NCBI RefSeq assembly: GCF_000469345.1
Contig: NZ_KI271174.1
Coordinates: 1 to 33,253 of the forward strand
Length of the DNA: 33,253 nucleotides
DNA from: Eubacterium ramulus ATCC 29099
GTDB lineage: Bacteria > Bacillota > Clostridia > Lachnospirales > Lachnospiraceae
Reading direction: 5' to 3'
In this document: positions 24,968-32,374 of the stretch, piece by piece
Layout of the letters: the number at the start of each line of letters is the position of its first letter
How positions within the stretch are numbered: the first letter of the stretch is position 1
Notes under the pieces: generated by a model
Told to the model about the DNA's origin: nothing
What the model saw: only the letters and a program-made list of their open reading frames with translations
Databases searched by the model: none
Translations under genes and position numbers: made by a program

Positions 24968-25615
24968 TTACTTTGTCAGTTTTTCATATAAATCCGGATT
25001 GCTTTCTCTCAGCTCCACTCTGGATTTATAGCCCATCTTTGCAAAATCCTCTTTTGTTACAGAATCTTTTGGATCATCGCCACCCGGAAGCTTTCCATCA
25101 TCCATGCGTTTGTATCCGTCATCACCATCACCGGAAGCTGTCTCAAACTGGTTCGGGCACTGCGTTTTCAGTGACTCCATTTTGTCTTTGAATCCTTTGA
25201 TCTGACCGTCCTCGCCAAGTTCCGGCTTCCAGTCGCTGTCATGATTCAGTTTGAAGATCAGATAATCGATGTCAGTTGCCTTTGCTCCATCAGAAAGCAG
25301 TCCCACCTTTAATGCAGCTTCCGTTTTTGCCTGCTGCAGTTCTTCCTGCTGCCGCGCAATGGTTGCTTCATACTCTGTAATCTTTGCCTGAACAGCGTCC
25401 TGTCCTTTTGTCGCTTTCTGGAGTTCTTCGATCAATTTCTGGCTTTCTGCATCCTTTACCGCCAAAGCATCATGATCGGTCTTTAATTTTCCGTATCTGA
25501 TGTCCAAATTTTCCTCTGAAGCTGTGAAGATTTTATTTTCTTTCATACCATCGATGATTGCGGTTACCTGTTCGTCTGTAAGATTCTGTCCTTTTAATAA
25601 TTCCTCTAATGTCAT
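24968..25615 (-). CDS. Phage scaffolding protein (GP20 family)
   Basis: The 215-residue acidic protein has a long coiled coil (about residues 45-105, rich in Glu, Gln, Lys and Ala), preceded by a short helical N-terminus, and the KVGLLSDGAKATDIDYLIFKL segment typical of GP20-type scaffolds. It directly precedes the capsid gene. Scaffolds guide procapsid assembly and leave before DNA packaging. ATG at 25615 has AAAGGAA about 9 bases upstream. Confidence 0.85.
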   Translation of the reverse strand: MTLEELLKGQNLTDEQVTAIIDGMKENKIFTASEENLDIRYGKLKTDHDALAVKDAESQKLIEELQKATKGQDAVQAKITEYEATIARQQEELQQAKTEAALKVGLLSDGAKATDIDYLIFKLNHDSDWKPELGEDGQIKGFKDKMESLKTQCPNQFETASGDGDDGYKRMDDGKLPGGDDPKDSVTKEDFAKMGYKSRVELRESNPDLYEKLTK

Positions 25616-25740
25616 CTCATTGTTCCTTTCATCCTACAATTTTTACGAGTTATGTCTCGATTACAGTTGATATTTGCTGATGTTTTACGTCATCACTGAC
25701 GAATATGACATGAATCAGTTTATTGTCATGATTCAGGACA

Positions 25741-25763
25741 TAAGAAAAACACCCTTGCGGGTG
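25741..25763 (-). terminator. Rho-independent terminator after the DUF4406 gene
   Basis: On the minus strand CACCC-GCAA-GGGTG (25763 to 25750) with a GNRA-type loop is followed by TTTTTCTTA. It lies in a 198-base stretch between the DUF4406 and scaffold genes. I see no strong promoter in the rest of that stretch, though scaffold expression would need readthrough or one. Confidence 0.75.
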
Positions 25764-25813
25764 CTGCATGCTATTTTACCCATAGCTGGGAGATATTCGG
25801 ATCACCTGCCTTT

Positions 25814-26113
25814 CTATGCGACAATACTTTTGATTCCATATGCAATGGCGCAATCGTGTTCGATGATGCATCCACGGGCATCGTCCCATCCTGGTGCAAA
25901 ATAAGCTACGTCTGCATCTGCCAGAAGCTCCAGTGATTTCCCAAGAAACCACAGTGGTTTTGCACCGACTGGTGCGCTCTGAAAAAAGGAATCAATCACT
26001 TCTACCGATTCTCCTACCAGTTCAGATGCAGATTCAATTGCTTTGGCTCGTTCTGCTTTGATTTCCTCGTCAGTCTTGCCACCCATCGGCTGGCTGATAA
26101 ATAATTTTTTCAT
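25814..26113 (-). CDS. DUF4406 (nucleoside 2-deoxyribosyltransferase-like) protein
   Basis: The 99-residue protein begins KKLFISQPMGGKTDEEI and has SLELLADADVAYFAPGWDDARGC and IEHDCAIAYGI, the DUF4406 pattern. This family is related to nucleoside 2-deoxyribosyltransferases, with a Rossmann-like fold; activity is unproven. It is common as a single gene in Firmicutes phages. ATG at 26113 follows AGGAGG by 6 bases. It lies in the accessory cluster between MuF and scaffold, bounded downstream by a terminator. Confidence 0.82.
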   Translation of the reverse strand: MKKLFISQPMGGKTDEEIKAERAKAIESASELVGESVEVIDSFFQSAPVGAKPLWFLGKSLELLADADVAYFAPGWDDARGCIIEHDCAIAYGIKSIVA

Positions 26114-26122
26114 GTCTACCTC

Positions 26123-26392
26123 CTACTCCTCTGTATGGCATGTATTGGTTAACTTGCCGTATACATCTTCATACAGTTCCTGTTTGTCGCCGTTATAGGT
26201 GTACTCCGCATAGATGCCGTCCCCACTAATTGTGGTTGATGCCAGGCATTTATAGTTCTGGAGCGTTTTACATGTCCATACAACATAAACATTGCCAAGA
26301 TCAATCTGTACCTCCGGTCTGTTCTTGTGGTACCATTCAACAAGTTTCTTCTGTGCAACACTCTCGAAGTGTGCCATTCCTGTGATAATCAT
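26123..26392 (-). CDS. DUF6275-like phage protein
   Basis: The 89-residue protein (MIITGMAHFESVAQKKLVEW start; NVYVVWTCKTLQNYKCL and DGIYAEYTYNGDKQELYEDVYGK later) resembles, from memory, the DUF6275 family of small Firmicutes phage proteins of unknown function. Its stop is part of the Shine-Dalgarno of the DUF4406 gene. It starts at ATG 26392 after GGAAAAGG, just downstream of a terminator, so its transcription may come from readthrough or a separate promoter. Confidence 0.7.
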   Translation of the reverse strand: MIITGMAHFESVAQKKLVEWYHKNRPEVQIDLGNVYVVWTCKTLQNYKCLASTTISGDGIYAEYTYNGDKQELYEDVYGKLTNTCHTEE

Positions 26393-26423
26393 GTTCTTTT
26401 ACCTTTTCCTTTCTTAAAAATGG

Positions 26424-26455
26424 GTATAAAAATAACACATATTGCTATGTGTTAT
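26424..26455 (-). terminator. Probable rho-independent terminator after the aspartic protease gene
   Basis: On the minus strand a perfect 10-bp stem ATAACACATA with a GCAA loop (26455 to 26432) is followed by TTTTATA. The stem is AT-rich, so termination may be partial. Confidence 0.6.
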
Positions 26456-26469
26456 CCTGTACTTATTTA

Positions 26470-26955
26470 TTAAATTGAAAATTCTACTTCCGTCTTTCCG
26501 TTATTGTTTCTGATTGTCAGATTCCCCTTCGCAATGATATCCATGCCAATTATAAAATCCACATTGTGATTTTCCAAAGGGAAGCCTGCAATTTTCATAT
26601 TTTTAAATACAATGTCATCTGACAATCGGACATCAACGATATAATATAAAATATCCTGCTGCCCGATTGAACTTATCCCCACCCCTGTATCAACCGGATG
26701 CAGCCCCATCTTTCTTGCCATCCGCTCTGAAATACACGAGCCAGATGCACCCGTATCCCATAATGCATGTTCAATACGAAACCGTTCTGCATTATCCAGA
26801 CATTCCTGAACACATAAAGACGTAATCAATCTGTTGGCAATCCCTGAATATCTGTTCGTAATTGTAGAATTTGCATACACAACGGAGTTTTCCACATCAC
26901 ATGATGGGCTCTTTTTCTTCGTATCTACTACTCCAATATATACTGTGTTATCCAT
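26470..26955 (-). CDS. Retropepsin-like aspartic protease in the prophage accessory cluster
   Basis: The 161-residue protein (from ATG 26955) has the aspartic protease motif ALWDTGASGSCIS (Asp67 in DTG) preceded by a beta-rich lead-in, and the second-loop-like FIIGMDIIAKGNLTI near 130-145. A single DTG motif means it should act as a dimer, as retropepsins do. I chose ATG 26955 because GGAG lies 9 bases upstream; the frame extends to 27048 without a ribosome binding site and would overlap the 33-residue gene. Role is unknown: capsid or MuF processing, toxin processing, or an unrelated host-directed role are possible. It is not a usual member of a siphophage head module. Confidence 0.72.
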   Translation of the reverse strand: MDNTVYIGVVDTKKKSPSCDVENSVVYANSTITNRYSGIANRLITSLCVQECLDNAERFRIEHALWDTGASGSCISERMARKMGLHPVDTGVGISSIGQQDILYYIVDVRLSDDIVFKNMKIAGFPLENHNVDFIIGMDIIAKGNLTIRNNNGKTEVEFSI

Positions 26956-27004
26956 ACTTATTTTCTCCATCAAAAATACCACCAACCATTTCTGACCAGT
27001 GGTA

Positions 27005-27106
27005 TCAGTGTCTATTTTTCCAAACTGTATAAATGATGCATACCACATAAAATATCACCGATATGACAAAGCATCCGATTTTGATTTTCAAATATAAATC
27101 AATCAT
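27005..27106 (-). CDS. 33-residue single-span membrane peptide
   Basis: This small frame encodes 33 residues: a short polar start (MIDLYLKIK), a hydrophobic segment (IGCFVISVIFYVVCIIYTV) and a basic end (WKNRH). ATG at 27106 has GGAGAAATAAGT directly before it, almost the same spacing and sequence as the protease start. The stop of the 52-residue gene overlaps that leader. The size and shape suit a small membrane protein such as a toxin, an immunity or membrane-targeting peptide. No family is recognised. Confidence 0.5.
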   Translation of the reverse strand: MIDLYLKIKIGCFVISVIFYVVCIIYTVWKNRH

Positions 27107-27108
27107 AC

Positions 27109-27267
27109 TTATTTCTCCAACTGCTTCCGCAGATATGCTTTATAATCATCCAGCCCTTTAAACTGATCATAATTATATGGTGAAGCATTCTTATGATATT
27201 TTTCTTTGTACTCCCTTTTTAACGTTTTAATTTCTTCGTCTTTTTGTATGGCTTCAACTATTTTCAT
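27109..27267 (-). CDS. 52-residue charged small protein
   Basis: The small frame encodes 52 residues: MKIVEAIQKDEEIKTLKREY, then KEKYHKNASPYNYDQFKGLDDYKAYLRKQLEK. It is highly charged and helical in character. It lies 6 bases after the 73-residue gene stop and just before the 33-residue gene. No Shine-Dalgarno is obvious, so it is probably translated by coupling. Function unknown; it could be part of the toxin-associated cluster. Confidence 0.55.
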   Translation of the reverse strand: MKIVEAIQKDEEIKTLKREYKEKYHKNASPYNYDQFKGLDDYKAYLRKQLEK

Positions 27268-27273
27268 TTTACT

Positions 27274-27495
27274 TTATTGCTTTTTAGAATGCCGTTCATA
27301 TTCTTTTGCCACACGCTGCAAATCGGATGATAGCTGATCTATGCTGGTACTTTCCTGTAACTCATGAAGAATCTCCCCCATCGACATATTTAAATCGATT
27401 TTATAATCTGTTTCTATAAACCTGCTAAGTCCTGCATCAATATAGCCAAGCAATCCAGAAGCAAATTTGCTCCATTCCACATCTTGTCTATTCAT
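27274..27495 (-). CDS. 73-residue protein coupled to the MuF-toxin gene; immunity candidate
   Basis: The 73-residue acidic helical protein (MNRQDVEWSKFASGLLGYID..., ending KEYERHSKKQ) has no family that I recognise. Its Shine-Dalgarno AAGGAG overlaps the last codons of the MuF fusion gene, and its ATG (27495) lies 6 bases after that gene's stop. Such coupling to a toxin-bearing gene is the usual place of an immunity gene, which is the basis of my suggestion. It could equally be a head-module protein of unknown role. Confidence 0.7.
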   Translation of the reverse strand: MNRQDVEWSKFASGLLGYIDAGLSRFIETDYKIDLNMSMGEILHELQESTSIDQLSSDLQRVAKEYERHSKKQ

Positions 27496-27501
27496 CCCAT
27501 A

Positions 27502-29094
27502 TCACTCCTTAACGATTACTTTACCACGATTTAATATTACCACATGCTGTTTATTCTGAAAACCATTTAAAAGAATTGCATCATAACCTTTGACTGCAGC
27601 ATAAGCTCCAACATTTCCAAGAATGTCCTGATATGCCTCTGGTTTATTGCCAACAATTTTGGGAATTCCCGTTTTTTCGTATTCTGTAAATATTTCTACA
27701 AAATCAACTGTTTTTACATCATCTGTTAATAACATTTCAATAATTCGACCAGAATCATCTTTGCCAGCATAGAGTTCTGCTACTTTCCTATCTTTATCTG
27801 CATAGGTACCATATCCGTAAACTCCGCGGCCAGCATACATTTTTCCATATTTAAACGCTTCTACCATATCTTTTGCAGACATGTCAGAAGTGCTTGCAAC
27901 TCCCCGGTACCAAACCTGTTTTTTTACTTTTTCATTTTCAAATTCTGCATCAGAAATCACCCTCGGCAAAGCATCATATTTTAACTTAAAATTCAAATAG
28001 TCTGTAATTGGATCACCATTATCATATTTTAATACCGAAACATCATCCAATAATTCTTGACCGTATTTCTTTGCCTTTTCAATTGTTTCTTCCTGTGTGA
28101 GAATATCTGCAGCATCTACATTATTTTTTATCGTTTTTTCTTTTCTGTCCTCATACTGCTCCGCTGCTTTAAAATATTTCTCCTTAAAATCTTCAAAATC
28201 CTTTGTCTTGTCAAGTCCAAAGAACTCTGCACGTTCTTTCAAGGTATTCAGCTCATCTTCATCCAGTTCCCATCTGGCTCGTTGGAGCAGTGCGCACCTG
28301 CAGTTACAATCCTGTGCAGCGATTCCAAACATTCCCGGCGCATCTGCCTGCATTCCACCAACCTCAAACGGCTCATCCAGTTCTCTGATCTGACCGTCCA
28401 GCATCCGGTGCGTTTCTCTGGTTCTGTCATCCAATGTTGCATCCCATTGTTTTACGATGTCTGCACCATGGTCCTTTGCCACCTGCTGTGCATCCATAGC
28501 TGACTGAATCTGTATCCGATGCCCTTCTGTCCGGACAATCCGCATTGCATTATTGTAAGCTTTTGAAAATTCTGTGGTTTTAAATGATTTTGCCAACTTT
28601 TTAGCCACTTCATTCCAGGTAAAACCTGCAGCAATTCCCCGGGACACTTCCGCCCGAATAGATGTCTTTAATTTTCCAACATCCTCTCCCAGCCGGTTAT
28701 ACAGTCCTTTACTGATCTTGGAATCTGTCTGTATTGCCCGTACCACAGCTTTCTGGTCAATCGGCATGATAAGCGGAATATCCTGACCATGCAGATCATA
28801 CATCACACCAATATAGCCATCCTGATAGCACCGGGACAGGTAATCAGACACTGTCGAATAGGAATCAGACTGCAATGCTGTCAAGATTCCCTCCAGCTGC
28901 TGCCGTATTGCTTCCTGATACCGCGTCTGGTAGATAATAGATTGCAGATTTTCCAGATCGGTTCTAGCAGACAGCTCCATGATTTTCTTTTCACAGTCCA
29001 TCAATGCCCGCCGGTATACCTGTTTCAGTTCATTCAGCGTTCTCTTTTCTCTATTCAGTTGGCTCTGGAGTACCGCCTTTTGTTCCTTCGTCAT
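27502..29094 (-). CDS. MuF/SPP1-gp7-type head protein fused to a probable ADP-ribosyltransferase toxin domain
   Basis: The 530-residue protein has three parts. Residues 1-150 are helical. Residues 150-270 carry the phage head morphogenesis MuF domain (VRTEGHRIQIQSA, WDATLDDRTRETHRMLDGQ, PGMFGIAAQDCNCRC). After a charged linker (275-330), residues 330-530 form an extra C-terminal domain with VWYRGVAS (394-401), YAGRGVYGYGTYADKDRK (420-437), AELYAG (439-444) and HVVILNRGKVIVKE (517-530). The Tyr-Arg-Gly, Gly-Val-Tyr-Gly and terminal strand motifs resemble ADP-ribosyltransferases attached to polymorphic MuF toxins. The expected catalytic Glu near the last strand is not obvious (NKQHVV there), so the domain could be inactive or another fold. 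MuF proteins lie on the capsid interior and can be carried into the next cell. ATG 29094 overlaps the portal gene by 44 bases. Confidence 0.78.
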   Translation of the reverse strand: MTKEQKAVLQSQLNREKRTLNELKQVYRRALMDCEKKIMELSARTDLENLQSIIYQTRYQEAIRQQLEGILTALQSDSYSTVSDYLSRCYQDGYIGVMYDLHGQDIPLIMPIDQKAVVRAIQTDSKISKGLYNRLGEDVGKLKTSIRAEVSRGIAAGFTWNEVAKKLAKSFKTTEFSKAYNNAMRIVRTEGHRIQIQSAMDAQQVAKDHGADIVKQWDATLDDRTRETHRMLDGQIRELDEPFEVGGMQADAPGMFGIAAQDCNCRCALLQRARWELDEDELNTLKERAEFFGLDKTKDFEDFKEKYFKAAEQYEDRKEKTIKNNVDAADILTQEETIEKAKKYGQELLDDVSVLKYDNGDPITDYLNFKLKYDALPRVISDAEFENEKVKKQVWYRGVASTSDMSAKDMVEAFKYGKMYAGRGVYGYGTYADKDRKVAELYAGKDDSGRIIEMLLTDDVKTVDFVEIFTEYEKTGIPKIVGNKPEAYQDILGNVGAYAAVKGYDAILLNGFQNKQHVVILNRGKVIVKE

Positions 29095-30541
29095 CTGCCT
29101 TCACCCCGTCCAAAATGTTCTGCGCCCTACTCAAATCATTGTCTGCTTCGTCTGGATCAGGAAACTTATCTTTGATTTCCTCATAATCGATATCTAGGAC
29201 ATCACAGATATTTTTCATCAGTGTTTCATTGTCAAGCTGTGCTGCCAGTGACAGCAGTGTATTAATACGTGTCTGCTGCTCCTGTGCATTATTCAAAGCA
29301 ATCTGCGCATTTTCCTGTTCATTTGACATTACTTCATGGCTAAAATCGAAATGTACCTGGCTGGTCAGATACGCAGTTTTGTTTTTCTCATTAATCTCAT
29401 CGATTACCAGCTTCACAAGTTTGCGTAGCATCTGTTTTAACTTAATTTCCAGTTTTGAACATTTCAGGTCCAGCAAAGAGTATGCAGCCTTAATTGCAAT
29501 GTTGGTGGTTGCGTTGGTATCCTTTAGACTGGCGGTATTCAATCCCATTCCAAAGCGATAGATGTTCTTCTCATCCAGATTTAACTTTGTCTCTCTGGCC
29601 TGATACGGGACATCTACGGTATATACCTCTATGCCGCCATCATCATCTACGCCAACCATTTTCTTTGTTTTCAAATTCTGCTGCAGTTCGCCAAGATCGT
29701 CACCTTCGAACCCTTTGACTGCATATATCGGATGATCGAAATCAATCAGATTATTGGAAAGCCCGGAAGCCATCAGATCGTAATCATCGATGATATCTTT
29801 TACTGTCTTTAATCCACTGAATTGTTTTTTATTGTTGTCCAAGCGAAAAAAAGGAATAACGCCAAAATCTTTGTAGTAAATGGCTTTATCCCCTTTTTTC
29901 TGGTATGTAATATGTGGTTTTGGATTGATTTTTGCGGATTTGTCCGGTATGATCTCTCCTTCATCGCTCTGGACGTAATAATATACTTTCTCAGAATCCC
30001 ATACCTGAATGCGCTTGATTACCTTTTCGCCTTTATCAATGCGGTCAATGTACCAGTAAATCACATAAGCACAGCCATCGTCAGTATCTTTCTCCCTGAC
30101 TTCCACTACGCCAATTGAATCCGCACACATGAAAGACAGCATGTCTTCTTTATTCCGGTAAGCGAACATATATTCAAAGCCTTTCGCCTGGCATCCGGTC
30201 AACGTTTCAGACAGCTCTGCAATAAAATCTTCGTTCTGGTTGAAATATTTATCCAGCTCGTTCTGCAATGCTGGCTCATCTGTTTTTACAAATCCATCAG
30301 CACCAGAAAGAATATACTGCACTGCTTGGTCCACCAGCTCTGTAAAGAACGGATGCGATATTTTTGCGTTACTGCGTGTTTTATCCTCAACCAGATTTCC
30401 GTCCTCGTTGTAATAAAACATTCTGTAATGTCTTATATCATGATCGCCATCGTAGTATTCCTGCCCTTTTCTGGCGAACTGCTTTTTTTGGGAAACATTA
30501 TCTTCTTCCATGAATTGTCTTATTTCTTCTGTTGTCAGCAT
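29051..30541 (-). CDS. Phage portal protein (SPP1 gp6 family)
   Basis: The 496-residue protein belongs to the SPP1 gp6-type portals, the dodecameric ring through which DNA enters and leaves the capsid. Features: EYYDGDHDIRHYRM near the start, KISHPFFTELVDQAVQYILSG, NNLIDFDHPIYAVKGFEGD in the middle, GMGLNTASLKDTNATTNIAIKAAYSLLDLKC near 335-365, and an acidic C-terminus. ATG at 30541 has AAGGAAG about 4 bases upstream. It lies between the large terminase and MuF genes. Confidence 0.93.
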   Translation of the reverse strand: MLTTEEIRQFMEEDNVSQKKQFARKGQEYYDGDHDIRHYRMFYYNEDGNLVEDKTRSNAKISHPFFTELVDQAVQYILSGADGFVKTDEPALQNELDKYFNQNEDFIAELSETLTGCQAKGFEYMFAYRNKEDMLSFMCADSIGVVEVREKDTDDGCAYVIYWYIDRIDKGEKVIKRIQVWDSEKVYYYVQSDEGEIIPDKSAKINPKPHITYQKKGDKAIYYKDFGVIPFFRLDNNKKQFSGLKTVKDIIDDYDLMASGLSNNLIDFDHPIYAVKGFEGDDLGELQQNLKTKKMVGVDDDGGIEVYTVDVPYQARETKLNLDEKNIYRFGMGLNTASLKDTNATTNIAIKAAYSLLDLKCSKLEIKLKQMLRKLVKLVIDEINEKNKTAYLTSQVHFDFSHEVMSNEQENAQIALNNAQEQQTRINTLLSLAAQLDNETLMKNICDVLDIDYEEIKDKFPDPDEADNDLSRAQNILDGVKADDEGTKGGTPEPTE

Positions 30542-30568
30542 ACTTCTTCCTTTCTGGCAATTCTCTCT

Positions 30569-31837
30569 TTATACAAGCCAGCGTTTTGCCTTCCGCCAGC
30601 CTTCTACTCCATATCGCAGCGCTGCCATGGCATCGTCCATTACAGGCACCGGTTCATCCAGGTGTTCGCCTGTCTTTTCATCCTTTTTCCATTTCCACTG
30701 CTGCAGTTCTTTTATTGTATTGGTGCAGGATGGATCCACAAATATTTTTCGAGCAATCACTTTGCTTTTGTCCTTCGGATCCGGGCTTCCCTTCAGCCAT
30801 TCAATCTGTGCTTTCACGGATCCGGCAGAGCCGCCTTTGTCTACTCCCTTTGCCCGGAATCCTGCATCTTTCCACATTTTGATTCGATCCGGTTCCGCTG
30901 AGTCACACCACATCTGCCGCTTTTTCGGAATTCCCGCAGCATTTGCTTCTGCAATCCATTCAGCAGTATCTTTTTCAAATCCATACAATTCACGCAGAAT
31001 ATAAATATTTCCATCCTTCCAACCGAGTGGCAGGATAGCATTAGCATGGTTAAAACCAAAGTCCTGCCCGATTGCGAAATCATCATAATCTGATATATTC
31101 TGACTGCACTCACGCACTTCCCAGTTATGAAGAATCAGACCACCAATCTCACCCCAATCACCGAGACCATAGATCTGATAGCCTTCTGGATCAACAATCT
31201 TTCGTCTCTCCATTCTGGCACGATATGCATCATCTATAAACCGGTTCATCAGGTAGGTGCTGTGATGTGTCAACACATTCGGATCCGGAATATCAAAAAA
31301 GACCTTTTTTATCCAATGGTTTTTATTCACCGGATTAAAGGTCAGTCTAATCTGATAAAATTGTCCTTCCGGAAGCTCACCACGCAGACGATCATCAATG
31401 ATCTCCAGGTCTGCCTGCGTCAGCTCCGTTGCTTCCTCACACCATACATCTGTCAATTTTCCACGCTGAAATGTGATAGATTTCAGTTTTTCACGTTGTT
31501 TCTCATCATTCATGCCACGAAAAATAATCTGATTCCCATTTGCCCGGCAGGTCAATTTCAACGGTGACATGTTAATCTGCCAGTACCGGTCAACCTTATC
31601 CCCAAACATCCGATACACAGCACCAGTCAGCTCAGCAAACGTGCTGTCACGATTCGTAATATCAGATTTTCGAATACAGACCAGATTCCTGCCTTTATCT
31701 TTCATTAGTCGCAGGATATAATTCTGCGCAGTGTCAACGGATTTTCCTGATCCTGCCGATCCTTTCATGACAATATAGCGTTTATGGCTCTGGTCAACCT
31801 CCTTGAACCCCGGATTCATTTGAACGTTTATATTCAT
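30569..31837 (-). CDS. Terminase large subunit (PBSX/Terminase_3 family)
   Basis: The packaging motor has 422 residues. Walker A is MKGSAGSGKS (near 25-34) and Walker B with catalytic Glu is LTDVWCEEATEL; the RNase H-like nuclease domain has Asp in GQDFGFNHANA, CDSAEPDRIKM and MDDAMAALRYG. The start is ATG at 31837, which overlaps the upstream stop as ATGA; an in-frame TTG two codons earlier is less likely. It pumps DNA into the prohead with the small subunit and the portal. Confidence 0.94.
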   Translation of the reverse strand: MNINVQMNPGFKEVDQSHKRYIVMKGSAGSGKSVDTAQNYILRLMKDKGRNLVCIRKSDITNRDSTFAELTGAVYRMFGDKVDRYWQINMSPLKLTCRANGNQIIFRGMNDEKQREKLKSITFQRGKLTDVWCEEATELTQADLEIIDDRLRGELPEGQFYQIRLTFNPVNKNHWIKKVFFDIPDPNVLTHHSTYLMNRFIDDAYRARMERRKIVDPEGYQIYGLGDWGEIGGLILHNWEVRECSQNISDYDDFAIGQDFGFNHANAILPLGWKDGNIYILRELYGFEKDTAEWIAEANAAGIPKKRQMWCDSAEPDRIKMWKDAGFRAKGVDKGGSAGSVKAQIEWLKGSPDPKDKSKVIARKIFVDPSCTNTIKELQQWKWKKDEKTGEHLDEPVPVMDDAMAALRYGVEGWRKAKRWLV

Positions 31838-32178
31838 AAGCAATCAGCTTCTTTGAATGTCCTGAACAGCTTTGGTGACTGAATAGTGATCCAATCAGTG
31901 ATTGTTTCATCCATTCCCCAACAGTTTGTGCTTCCGCTATTGTTCCACATTCCTGATTCATATAAAAAAGCATGAATAATTTCATGTCTTAATACTTTCT
32001 TTCTGTATGAATCCATATCCTGAATTGTATTTCTGTCAGATTCAAATTCTGCAATTCTGATCTGATGAATGCTCTGATCCATGCAACCATCAGCACCTTC
32101 AGGCATCTTTCCATCCGGCACATCAAAATGTATTGTGTACAGCGTTCCTAATATCTCAACAACCTTATCTTTCATCAT
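31834..32178 (-). CDS. Small HExxH zinc-metalloprotease-like phage protein
   Basis: The 114-residue protein has the zinc-binding motif HEIIH (65-69) in VLRHEIIHAFLYESG, and a possible third ligand E91 in MDETITDWI. The N-terminus is beta-rich (KVVEILGTLYTIHFDV). Small proteins with RHEIxHAFLxESG occur next to terminase genes in other Firmicutes phages; their role is not established. GAGG lies 9 bases before ATG 32178; a second ATG follows immediately. The stop overlaps the terminase ATG. Confidence 0.75.
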   Translation of the reverse strand: MMKDKVVEILGTLYTIHFDVPDGKMPEGADGCMDQSIHQIRIAEFESDRNTIQDMDSYRKKVLRHEIIHAFLYESGMWNNSGSTNCWGMDETITDWITIQSPKLFRTFKEADCL

Positions 32179-32374
32179 GCTTTTTTACCTCTATTTGTGG
32201 AATGTATAACCTGTAAATAGATTTGCACACCGGAATATCGTTTATTACCAGTTGCATCTTCACATACTTTATCAGTTTATGAAAATGAGCTAGCAAAAAC
32301 AACCTTCCTGCTATTGTTCTTACATATTCAACCTCAATCGGTATTCTCTCAATCGCAAATCTTTTAATTTTCAT
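32165..32374 (-). CDS. 69-residue basic protein of unknown function
   Basis: The frame has 69 residues from ATG 32374 (MKIKRFAIERIPIEVEYV...; ending IPQIEVKKHDER). It overlaps the small terminase stop by 11 bases, with GGGGA 5 bases before its ATG, and overlaps the next gene by 14 bases. It is rich in basic and hydrophobic residues. No family recognised. A longer open frame to 32485 lies inside the small terminase gene and lacks a ribosome binding site. Confidence 0.55.
   Translation of the reverse strand: MKIKRFAIERIPIEVEYVRTIAGRLFLLAHFHKLIKYVKMQLVINDIPVCKSIYRLYIPQIEVKKHDER

Noticed and set aside
26956-27048. N-terminal extension of the aspartic protease frame
   Set aside because: No ribosome binding site for the upstream start; it overlaps the 33-residue gene, and ATG 26955 has GGAG at a good distance.
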